A DNA stretch of 6,197 nt from an uncultured Angelakisella sp. (GTDB lineage: Bacteria > Bacillota > Clostridia > Oscillospirales > Ruminococcaceae): the NCBI GenBank assembly GCA_910585535.1, contig CAJUFK010000161.1:1-6197 (forward strand), given 5' to 3'. The notes below the pieces were generated by a model, which searched no databases, had not been told where the DNA came from, and saw nothing but the letters and a program-made list of their open reading frames with translations. Below are positions 1 to 5,050 of this stretch, piece by piece (position 1 is the first letter of the stretch; every line of letters starts with the position of its first letter). The translations under genes and the position numbers were made by a program.

Positions 1-29
1 GTTCCTTTCTGTCGACAACAGAAAGGAAC
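1..29. repeat. Perfect hairpin at the tip of repeat copy A
   Basis: Stem GTTCCTTTCTGT (1-12) pairs with ACAGAAAGGAAC (18-29), leaving the loop CGACA (13-17). The middle contains the palindrome TGTCGACA. The same hairpin recurs at 3642-3670 in the opposite orientation. There is no T-tract after either arm, so it is not a standard intrinsic terminator. The window starts at the first base of the stem, so the stem may be longer. Confidence 0.85.
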
Positions 30-175
30 CCCCCGCCGGGTAGGCGAAACGGCATTAAGCCATCTACCGCTGCCAAACCCCAGGATGGAATCCCAGAGAT
101 GGGGCGCTCAAAGGGACACAGCCTGACGAAAGGCACAACGTAAGCAATCAGGCGCAGTACCCAGGACCACCGCAG
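1..175 (+). repeat. Intergenic repeat, copy A (left end complete, right end truncated)
   Basis: This non-coding block lies upstream of maf. It opens with a hairpin (1-29) and is identical over 1-54 to the reverse complement of 3617-3670 (copy B). After 54 the similarity to B continues in patches, for example CAGGATGGAATCCCA and CGCTCAAAGGG. From about 104 to 155 it resembles copy C more closely: both carry GCACAACGTAAGCAATCAGG, which B has lost. It lacks the GC-rich right end present in B, C and D (the TTCCGACTCCAGGCACAACCG side). The right boundary near 175 is approximate. The element ends some 40-50 nt before the maf ribosome site and reads in the same direction as maf. I see no coding content. 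Confidence 0.8.
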
Positions 176-227
176 ACCGAAGGGGGCCGCAGGGCCGCTG
201 ACTTGCAAATAGAAAGGAGTTCTTTTT

Positions 228-842
228 ATGTCTGTTCCTACTCCCATCCTGGCTTCCCAATCTCCCCGGCGGAAGGAGCTGCTGGGGCTGATCTTGCCGG
301 CTTTTTCGGTTCAGGTCTCTGATGCCGACGAGACCCTGGCTCCGGGGACTTCCCCGATGGCGGCGGTGGAGCAGCTGGCGCTTCGGAAGGCGGCGGCTGT
401 TCTGGGGCTTCAGAAGGACCCCGGGGAGGTTGTGGTTATCGGGTCTGACACGGTGGTATCCATTGACGGGAGGATCTTGGGGAAGCCCCACAGCCGGGAG
501 GACTGCCTGGAGATGCTCCAGACGCTTTCCGGCCGGGAACACCTGGTCCACACCGGGGTGGCTTTGCTCCGGGGGGAGGACCGGCGGGTCTTTACCGAGA
601 CGGCGGGGGTGGAGTTCTGGCCCCTTTCCCGGGAGGAGATCGATTGGTATGCCTCTACGCCGGAGCCTTACGACAAGGCTGGGGGGTACGGGGTGCAGGG
701 GCTGGGCTCCCTTTTGGTCCGGGGGGTTCGGGGGGATTACTACACCGTAATGGGCCTCCCTGTCTCCCGGCTTTGGCGGGAACTGCGGGAGTTTGCGCCT
801 GAATTGTTCGCCGGTGCGCCCGCCTGGATGCCAACAGTTTAA
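228..842 (+). CDS. maf: Maf/YhdE-type nucleoside triphosphate pyrophosphatase
   Basis: This is a cytoplasmic Maf-family enzyme that hydrolyses non-canonical or surplus nucleoside triphosphates to the monophosphate and pyrophosphate; the family was first linked to septum formation. The 204-residue length is normal. Visible motifs are ASQSPRR (9-15), DADE (32-35), SDTVV with the presumed catalytic Asp (73-77), GKPHS (85-89), SGREHLVHTGV (101-111), DKAGGYGVQG (149-158) and GDYYTVMGLPV (169-179). The DKAG-YG-QG form resembles the YhdE branch (dTTP/UTP preference in characterised members) rather than the YceF branch; this assignment is inferred. AAAGGAG (213-219) lies 8 nt before the ATG. The gene stands alone on the + strand, follows repeat copy A and ends in a strong terminator. 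I saw no convincing promoter between the repeat and the gene. Confidence 0.95.
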   Translation: MSVPTPILASQSPRRKELLGLILPAFSVQVSDADETLAPGTSPMAAVEQLALRKAAAVLGLQKDPGEVVVIGSDTVVSIDGRILGKPHSREDCLEMLQTLSGREHLVHTGVALLRGEDRRVFTETAGVEFWPLSREEIDWYASTPEPYDKAGGYGVQGLGSLLVRGVRGDYYTVMGLPVSRLWRELREFAPELFAGAPAWMPTV

Positions 843-862
843 CTGGCGTCGTGCGGCAAAAC

Positions 863-894
863 GGAGAGGATGAAAAACCATCCTCTCCTTTTTT
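863..894 (+). terminator. Rho-independent terminator of maf, possibly bidirectional
   Basis: GGAGAGGATG (863-872) pairs perfectly with CATCCTCTCC (879-888) around the loop AAAAAC, and six T follow (889-894). It lies 20 nt after the maf stop. Read on the minus strand, the same stem is followed by GTTTTGCC, a weaker U-run, so it may also stop transcripts of the convergent Nudix cluster, which ends 83 nt away. Confidence 0.93.
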
Positions 895-928
895 CTGTGC
901 AAATATTGTCGTGCAGACAATGAAGTTG

Positions 929-953
929 GCCCGATGACCTTGTCTCATCGGGC
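929..953 (-). terminator. Hairpin downstream of the Nudix gene (weak terminator candidate)
   Basis: GCCCGATGA (929-937) pairs perfectly with TCATCGGGC (945-953) across a 7-nt loop. It lies 24 nt past the Nudix stop on the minus strand. No real T-run follows in that direction (CAACTTCATTG), so termination here is uncertain. It could instead be a 3'-end stabilising hairpin. A small stem TTGTC/GACAA (906-920) follows it. Confidence 0.45.
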
Positions 954-976
954 GGAATGTCAGGGTTCGGCGGGGC

Positions 977-1597
977 TTAATCGAAGCGGGTCACCCAGTT
1001 TTCTGCGTGGTAGGCCTCGAAACAGAGGGCTACCTGCTCCGGGGTGTTCTTTTCCTCCGCCAGGGGCGGGAGGGCGTCCAGGGGGAAGTAACGGCTTTCG
1101 GTGGTTTCGCTGTTTTCGGCAAAGGACCCGCCCAGGCAGGTGCAGAGGAGAAAGATCTTGCAGACCCGCCATGCGTAGGGGGGCTGGTTGTGCTTCTCCC
1201 GGTCCTGAACGGCGATGACCAGATCCGCCGTCACGTCCAAGCCGGCCTCCTCCTTTACTTCCTTGATGGCGCTTTCCTTTACCGAAAGATCCACCTCCAC
1301 CCAGCCCCCGGGGAGGGACCAGCGGCCGTCCTGCTCCCGGACCAGGAGGATCTCCTCCCCCCGGAAGACAGCCGCCCGGGTATCCAGCTTGGGGGTCTGG
1401 TAGCCGGTTTCGCAGCAGAAGAGATCCTTGGCCTTTTCTAGGGGGATGTCCCCCTGACGGGCCACCAGCTCCGCCGCAATCTCTCGGATGCGCTCATACC
1501 GTTCCAGGTCGAACCGGTCCTTGCCATAATGGAGCCCGGCCTGCGCCAGGGCTTGGAGTTCCACGGCCCAGGCCAGCCAGGGGTCGGTGGCGTTCAT
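977..1597 (-). CDS. Nudix hydrolase with N-terminal Nudix_N_2-type domain (ADP-ribose pyrophosphatase-like)
   Basis: A cytoplasmic Nudix enzyme of 206 residues, expected to cleave a nucleoside diphosphate linked to another moiety; ADP-ribose or a related sugar nucleotide is the likely substrate, by analogy with this subfamily. Residues about 5-58 look like the Nudix_N_2 helical domain (LQALAQAGLHYGKDRFDLERY). The Nudix box runs from G98 to L120. The metal-binding core is intact as K112-E113-V-K-E116-E117-A-G119-L, but the first Glu of the classical box is Leu104 and the usual Arg is Lys112. An ATG at 1597 is preferred because AAGGAGG lies 8 nt upstream; a TTG at 1603 would be only 2 nt from it. 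It is the last gene of the minus-strand cluster, 71 nt after the membrane protein gene. Confidence 0.9.
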   Translation of the reverse strand: MNATDPWLAWAVELQALAQAGLHYGKDRFDLERYERIREIAAELVARQGDIPLEKAKDLFCCETGYQTPKLDTRAAVFRGEEILLVREQDGRWSLPGGWVEVDLSVKESAIKEVKEEAGLDVTADLVIAVQDREKHNQPPYAWRVCKIFLLCTCLGGSFAENSETTESRYFPLDALPPLAEEKNTPEQVALCFEAYHAENWVTRFD

Positions 1598-1605
1598 AGG
1601 CAAAT

Positions 1606-1614
1606 CCTCCTTTT
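1606..1614 (-). promoter_or_regulatory. Ribosome binding site fixing the Nudix start
   Basis: AAAAGGAGG on the minus strand sits 8 nt before the ATG at 1597 and abuts the end of the intercistronic inverted repeat 1615-1669. If that hairpin forms, the site lies immediately 3' of its stem. Confidence 0.8.
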
Positions 1615-1669
1615 AGAAGTTGTCCCAATCGCCGCCGCACCCATCTGAGCGGCTAATGGTACAACTTCT
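1615..1669 (-). repeat. Intercistronic inverted repeat between the membrane-protein and Nudix genes
   Basis: AGAAGTTGT (1615-1623) and ACAACTTCT (1661-1669) are perfect 9-nt arms 37 nt apart. Inside them GCCGC and GCGGC can pair around a 10-nt loop, and CCA/TGG can add three pairs. In minus-strand RNA the helix starts at the first base after the TA of the membrane-gene stop codon (the final A is shared) and ends just before AAAAGGAGG of the Nudix gene. There is no U-tract directly after it, so a processing, stabilising or translational role is as plausible as termination. Confidence 0.6.
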
Positions 1670-2157
1670 TATTCTTCGACGATCCTTTTCCAGTGTTTCC
1701 GGATGTATCGCCCAATGCCGCTGGACACCCACAGCCCCACCAACACCGCAAAAATATATGCCGGCCAACTCCCCCAGAAAAATTCAAGGGCAGAAATGGG
1801 GATTACCAAAAGGATAAAAAGCATATAGAGACGGGCTGTTTTGAGGCGTTTCAAGCGCTCCCTTAGGTCGTGAGACGGACTGACCAGATGAAGCCCCCAC
1901 ATTGCAGCATAGGCTGCGTAACGGGCAAAAAGGGAGAACAGGACCAGCCCCAACAGTCCCCCTTCCATCTGCCGGATCCCCAGGAACCGATCATAGATCC
2001 AAAAGAGCCATACCCCCACCATAGAAACCTGCGCGGAAAGATCCACTGCCGTTATAAAGATCCAGAATCGCTTTAATTTTTTGGTGATTTCTTGTTTTGT
2101 GTCGGTGTAGCCGTCCGGAACATAGAAGGTCCAGCCCGGCCCGCCCTTTTGCAGCAT
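1669..2157 (-). CDS. Small four-helix membrane protein of unknown function
   Basis: I do not recognise the family. The protein has 162 residues. A polar N-terminus (1-30, including FYVPDGYTDTKQEITKKLKR) comes before four probable membrane spans at about 31-57, 65-90, 108-127 and 130-150. A basic loop (RERLKRLKTAR, 99-109) lies between spans 2 and 3, and a basic tail (YIRKHWKRIVEE) ends the protein, which suggests that the loop and tail face the cytoplasm. There is no signal-peptide pattern and no enzyme motif. GGGGAGG lies 12 nt before the ATG, with a weaker AGGA nearer. The gene starts only 9 nt after the preceding gene's stop, so the two are almost certainly co-transcribed and may act together. 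AT content is somewhat higher than in the neighbours. Confidence 0.75.
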   Translation of the reverse strand: MLQKGGPGWTFYVPDGYTDTKQEITKKLKRFWIFITAVDLSAQVSMVGVWLFWIYDRFLGIRQMEGGLLGLVLFSLFARYAAYAAMWGLHLVSPSHDLRERLKRLKTARLYMLFILLVIPISALEFFWGSWPAYIFAVLVGLWVSSGIGRYIRKHWKRIVEE

Positions 2158-2166
2158 GGCAGTTTC

Positions 2167-2718
2167 CTACCTCCCCTTTGTGTACTTCTGGTAGATCCTT
2201 ACGTAGTTCCCGCCGAAGCCCACAGTGCAAAGGTCCTCGTAGGGGATCGCCACAGGCTCCTTGATCCATCCGCCCTCGGCGTTTACAGGGCGGATGGTGA
2301 AGTGGTTCTTTTCCAGGCTTTCCACCTTTCCGACATAGAAGTACAGCTCCCCCTCTTCCTCGTTGGTGCATTCGGCGATGCACCAGCGGTCAAAGGACTG
2401 TACGATCCCCGCCAGAAGCTCCTTCCAGTCCCGGCAGCTGGGGATGGCAGGGGGGCGGCATCCTTCATAGATCCCCTCCCCCTTCATCACCCGGCGGATG
2501 AAGTCGTTGTCGTCGTACTGCTCCACCCCGGTGATCTGTCCGGCGGCGATGGCCAGGTAGCCGTCTAGGGTAAAATCCCGCTCCCGGGCCAGCACCACCA
2601 GGGCCGGGCCGGTCATCACCGGGATGCCGCTCCAGCTGTCCCCGGTATCATCCCGGTAGATGGCCATCACCTGCTTCTTTTGGGCGGCAGCCTCCAGGGC
2701 CGCCATCATTTCCTTCAT
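2167..2718 (-). CDS. Uncharacterised soluble protein, possibly two small beta-barrel units
   Basis: I cannot assign a family. The 183-residue protein has no membrane segment or signal peptide. The N-terminal half (1-80) carries a short helix and then a beta-rich stretch ending DNDFIRRVMKGEG. The C-terminal half (about 103-180) follows a similar plan: FYVGKVESLEKNHFTIRPV, then AIPYEDLCTVGFGGNYVRIY. The G-V-x5-F-x-I-x-P and IPYEDLxxVxF patterns recall small SH3/Sm-like barrels in Bacillota hypothetical proteins; this is an inference from strand pattern only. Four of the five Cys (87, 95, 113, 117) lie at 87-117, the fifth at 164. The ATG at 2718 has GGAGG 8 nt upstream, overlapping the region of the thiN stop (15-nt gap). 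It lies inside the thiN cluster. Confidence 0.75.
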   Translation of the reverse strand: MKEMMAALEAAAQKKQVMAIYRDDTGDSWSGIPVMTGPALVVLARERDFTLDGYLAIAAGQITGVEQYDDNDFIRRVMKGEGIYEGCRPPAIPSCRDWKELLAGIVQSFDRWCIAECTNEEEGELYFYVGKVESLEKNHFTIRPVNAEGGWIKEPVAIPYEDLCTVGFGGNYVRIYQKYTKGR

Positions 2719-2733
2719 AAAAGGTCCCTCCTT

Positions 2734-3363
2734 CTAGTTTGATCGACACAGCATCACCAAAAGGGTTCCCTCTGCGGTGATAACTGCGGTATTCAGGATA
2801 TGGTTGCTCACCCCTAGGGGATAGAAGGGGCTGAGGGGGTAGCGGTCCAGGGGATACTCCACCCCGGTTTCGGTGACAATGCAGGTCCCGCCCAGGGCGA
2901 AGAGGGAGAGGTAAGCCCCCTCCCCCAGAAAGGCCCCCCGGGGGATGGTAACGGTCTCGTCCCGGACCACCCGGGCCCAGCAGTCCCGGTCCCGAAGCTC
3001 CCCCCTGACCCCCCGGCCAGCCAGGTAGCCCAAGGTCTGAAGGTTGGCCACCGTATGGTCCAGCCGCCCCCCGGTTCCCCCCAGGATGACGAAGTCGGTA
3101 AATCCCCGGGATAACCCGGCGTCCACGGCAAGAACGCAGTCGGTTTCGTCCTTATGGGCGGGGTGGACCTCTACGTTTCCGGCGGCCTGGGGCATAGGAG
3201 CGGAGTCAAAGTCCCCCAGGATAAGGTCGGGGGGAAACCCCAGCCGCCGGGCGGTAAGGTATCCGCTGTCCGCACCCACCACCAAATCCCCAGCTTCCCG
3301 CCGGAGCCCCAAAAGGTCGGCCTCTTCCACCGGCCTCCCACAGAAGATGATACAGCGGGGCAT
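2734..3363 (-). CDS. thiN: Thiamine pyrophosphokinase
   Basis: A cytoplasmic enzyme that transfers pyrophosphate from ATP to thiamine, giving thiamine diphosphate. The 209 residues fit the bacterial family. Visible motifs are ADSG (31-34), GDFDS (50-54, metal/ATP site), KDETD (71-75), LGGTGGRLDH (94-103), LSLF (152-155) and GVSN (184-187) of the C-terminal thiamine-binding sheet. A GTG nine bases upstream (3372) is in frame, but it overlaps the ribosome site GGAGGTG; the ATG at 3363 with 8-nt spacing is much better. It heads a tight cluster with the unknown protein (15 nt) and the membrane protein. In Bacillota this gene is often in the rpe-rsgA region, so the linkage here is different. No TPP riboswitch is visible upstream; repeat copy B occupies that leader. 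Confidence 0.95.
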   Translation of the reverse strand: MPRCIIFCGRPVEEADLLGLRREAGDLVVGADSGYLTARRLGFPPDLILGDFDSAPMPQAAGNVEVHPAHKDETDCVLAVDAGLSRGFTDFVILGGTGGRLDHTVANLQTLGYLAGRGVRGELRDRDCWARVVRDETVTIPRGAFLGEGAYLSLFALGGTCIVTETGVEYPLDRYPLSPFYPLGVSNHILNTAVITAEGTLLVMLCRSN

Positions 3364-3370
3364 AAAAAGC

Positions 3371-3376
3371 ACCTCC
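3371..3376 (-). promoter_or_regulatory. Ribosome binding site fixing the thiN start
   Basis: GGAGGT on the minus strand lies 8 nt before the ATG at 3363. It rules out the in-frame GTG at 3372, which would sit within the site. Confidence 0.85.
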
Positions 3377-3403
3377 AGTCAAGATAAAAAATCGCGGCAA
3401 ACA

Positions 3404-3671
3404 CCCCCTCCCCGCCGCTCCGCGCCTAACGGTTGTGCCTGGAGTCGGAAGCTGTAAAAGGCGGAAGGTGGTAACGCCCCTTTGCTTGGTCTTTTGTTGG
3501 GCAGCCACTGGGTTCGGCTCCTGATGGAAAACGTACTGCCTTTTATAGGTAGTGGCCCTTTGAGCGTTCCATCTTTGGGATTCCATCCTGGGGATTGGCT
3601 GTTATTGATGGCTCCGTGCCGTTTCGCCTACCCGGCGGGGGGTTCCTTTCTGTTGTCGACAGAAAGGAACC
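3404..3671 (-). repeat. Intergenic repeat, copy B (nearly full length)
   Basis: Read on the minus strand it starts with the 12/13-bp hairpin (3641-3671). It has 54 bases (3670-3617) identical to copy A, then diverges in the middle, and ends in the GC-rich right end also seen in C and D (TTCCGACTCCAGGCACAACC, then GTTAGGCGCGGAGC, then a G-rich run to about 3404). Between about 3437 and 3500 it is almost identical to copy C (4055-4118), including TTACCACCTTCCGCCTTTT. It points at thiN, ending about 28 nt before the thiN ribosome site. ORFs crossing it in several frames are not supported. Boundaries are judged by eye. Confidence 0.85.
3641..3671. repeat. Perfect hairpin at the tip of repeat copy B
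   Basis: GGTTCCTTTCTGT pairs with ACAGAAAGGAACC (13 bp) around the 5-nt loop TGTCG. It is the inverted counterpart of the hairpin at 1-29, and loop and stem are both conserved. Confidence 0.88.
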
Positions 3672-4018
3672 AAAGAGCGCCCCAAGGGCTTTGCCCTTGG
3701 GAATCCTACCAGGGGGTTCCCCCTGGACCTCTCTCGGGGCCTAGGGAAGCTCTCGTGGCACACCGCCTGGTCAAGTCCTTTCCCGCCCAGACGGCGTCAC
3801 AAATGCTCGGAATACATAAAGTATTCCTTGCGCTTTGTTCCTTGCTGGACGGAAAAATCCCTGTCCATACGGTGCCCCCCGAGAACTCCCCTAGGCCCAG
3901 GATGGGGCAAACGCCCCATACCCTCTTATCCCTGCGGGGCTATTGGTAGATCCCCTGCGGGGGGATACCCCCTTCGGCTGCGCCTACGGGGCCGCCGCCG
4001 GGCGGCGGGGGATTGGGC
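3672..4018. other. Hairpin-dense non-coding spacer between repeat copies B and C
   Basis: This stretch has no supported gene. It contains a series of perfect local hairpins: CCCAAGGGC/GCCCTTGGG (3681-3701), CCAGGGG/CCCCTGG (3709-3726), GGAATAC/GTATTCC (3809-3827), ATGGGGC/GCCCCAT (3902-3919), ATCCCC/GGGGAT (3950-3966) and a 17-nt GC palindrome (3992-4008). A long-range inverted repeat encloses the middle of it. None is followed by a clear T-run. Open frames that run through it (e.g. 3482-3949 on +) lack coding character. Confidence 0.75.
3737..3898 (-). repeat. 162-nt long-range inverted repeat (structured RNA or MITE-like)
   Basis: Arms 3737-3764 and 3871-3898 (28 nt each) match at 23 of 28 positions, with 106 nt between them. 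In minus-strand RNA three of the five mismatches become G-U pairs (23 Watson-Crick, 3 G-U, 2 mismatched); in plus-strand RNA all five stay unpaired. The interior holds the GGAATAC/GTATTCC stem (3809-3827) at its centre and a weaker GGAC/GTCC stem near 3845-3866. There is no obvious target-site duplication and no open frame inside. Confidence 0.7.
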
Positions 4019-4192
4019 GCGCTCCGCGCCTAACGGTTGTACCGGGACTTGGGTTGTGCCTGGAGTCGGAAGCAGCAAAAGGCGGAAGGTGGTAACGCCC
4101 CTTTGCTTGGTCTTTTGCTGGGGAACCGCTGGGGCCTGCTCCTGATTGCTTACGTTGTGCTTGTTGTCAGGCTGTGGCCCTTTGAGCGTCCA
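4019..4192 (-). repeat. Intergenic repeat, copy C (left part missing, overlaps the rsmI 3' end)
   Basis: On the minus strand this copy begins within rsmI at about 4192 (CGCTCAAAGGGCCACAGCCTG) and runs to the GC-rich right end GTTAGGCGCGGAGC near 4019. It lacks the terminal hairpin and first ~100 nt present in A and B. The 4192-4140 part follows copy A; the 4118-4055 part follows copy B. It carries a 17-nt insertion relative to B, bounded by GGTTGT at 4035-4040 and 4052-4057; copy D has one of the same length. Confidence 0.82.
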
Positions 4193-5019
4193 GCTTTCTC
4201 AATCGCCGCTCGGTATAATTCTCCTTTTTTATACCCGGCATCCGCCGCCACCGACTTGGCCGCCTCCGACAGTGATACCCCGCACCCTGCCATCTGTACC
4301 ACCAATTCTACAGCCTCCTCAAAGGAAACCTTTGGCCCCCGGTCCAAAACCGCCCCTTCCAGAATCAGTACATATTCCCCCTTGGGCTCCCGCTCCTGAT
4401 ATAGCGTAACGGCCTCCCCCAAGGTGGTCCGAATCAGTTCCTCGTGGATCTTGGTCAGCTCCCGGCAAAGTGTCAGCCTCCGCCCCTCCCCAAAAGCCGC
4501 CGCCATATCCGCCAAGGTGTCCCGCAGCTTGTGAGGCGCTTCGTAGAAGATAAGGGTCCGGGGGTCGTCCTTCACCTCCTCCAGCCGCTCCCGGCGGCTG
4601 CTGGCCTTCACCGAAAGAAACCCCTCAAAGGCAAACCGCCCCGTGGGAAGCCCCGAAGCCGCCAAAGCGGAAAGGGCCGCCGTGGGCCCCGGTACCACCC
4701 GCACCGGGATTCCTGCCTCATGGCAAAGCGCCACCAGATCCTCCCCCGGGTCGCTGATGCAGGGCATCCCCGCATCGGTGATGATGGCGCAGCTTTCCCC
4801 TCCCTGGATCCGCCCCAGGATCTGCTCCCCCCGTTCCCGAAGATTGTGCTGGTAGTAGCTTACCAGCGGTTTCTTGATGCCAAAGTGATTCAGCAGCTTC
4901 ACGCTGACCCGGGTATCCTCGGCGGCGATAAAATCCACCGTCTCCAGCACCTCCCGCCCCCGGGGACTCATATCCCCCAAGTTGCCAATGGGGGTGCCCA
5001 CAATATACAGGATCGACAC
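4150..5019 (-). CDS. rsmI: 16S rRNA (cytidine-1402-2'-O)-methyltransferase
   Basis: A cytoplasmic SAM-dependent methyltransferase of the tetrapyrrole-methylase fold that methylates the 2'-OH of C1402 in 16S rRNA, in the P-site of the 30S subunit. It has 289 residues, normal for the family. Motifs are VGTPIGNLGD (7-16), EDTR (34-37), TDAGMPCISDPG (81-92), VPGPTA (109-114), FYEAPHK (158-164), RELTKIHEE (187-195) and GEYVLIL (214-220). The GTG start at 5019 is chosen because GGAGGGG lies just upstream and the family begins directly with the LYIVGTPIGN strand; the open frame continues to 5352 but only antisense to trmN6. It follows trmN6 by 31 nt and is surely in its operon. The last 13 residues (GRSKGHSLTTSTT) and the TAA are encoded in repeat copy C, so the native C-terminus was probably replaced. 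Confidence 0.95.
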   Translation of the reverse strand: MSILYIVGTPIGNLGDMSPRGREVLETVDFIAAEDTRVSVKLLNHFGIKKPLVSYYQHNLRERGEQILGRIQGGESCAIITDAGMPCISDPGEDLVALCHEAGIPVRVVPGPTAALSALAASGLPTGRFAFEGFLSVKASSRRERLEEVKDDPRTLIFYEAPHKLRDTLADMAAAFGEGRRLTLCRELTKIHEELIRTTLGEAVTLYQEREPKGEYVLILEGAVLDRGPKVSFEEAVELVVQMAGCGVSLSEAAKSVAADAGYKKGELYRAAIEKAGRSKGHSLTTSTT

Positions 5020-5024
5020 AGAAA

Positions 5025-5031
5025 CCCCTCC
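5025..5031 (-). promoter_or_regulatory. Ribosome binding site fixing the GTG start of rsmI
   Basis: GGAGGGG on the minus strand lies 5 nt before the GTG at 5019 (7 nt from the GGAGG core). It sits in the 31-nt gap after the trmN6 stop. No ATG is suitably placed. Confidence 0.85.
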
Positions 5032-5050
5032 TATCCGGAATGTTGTAGAA

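Noticed and set aside
108..920. Long minus-strand open frame (270 codons) opposite maf
   Set aside because: It is antisense to a clear maf gene and rich in Pro, Arg and Gly from GC-rich codons. It shows no motif and crosses the terminator and the repeat.
1..3671. Composite transposon bounded by copies A and B
   Set aside because: There is no transposase, the genes are housekeeping, and the copies belong to a wider repeat family that also occurs as C and D. It is kept only as an inversion question.
3363..3671. TPP riboswitch upstream of thiN
   Set aside because: I could not find the conserved CUGAGA and related thi-box elements. The leader is accounted for by repeat copy B.
3482..4145. Plus-strand open frames across repeats B and C (3482-3949, 3828-4145)
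   Set aside because: They run through hairpins and repeats, have no supporting ribosome site and share no protein motif. The frame exists because stops are rare in GC-rich DNA.
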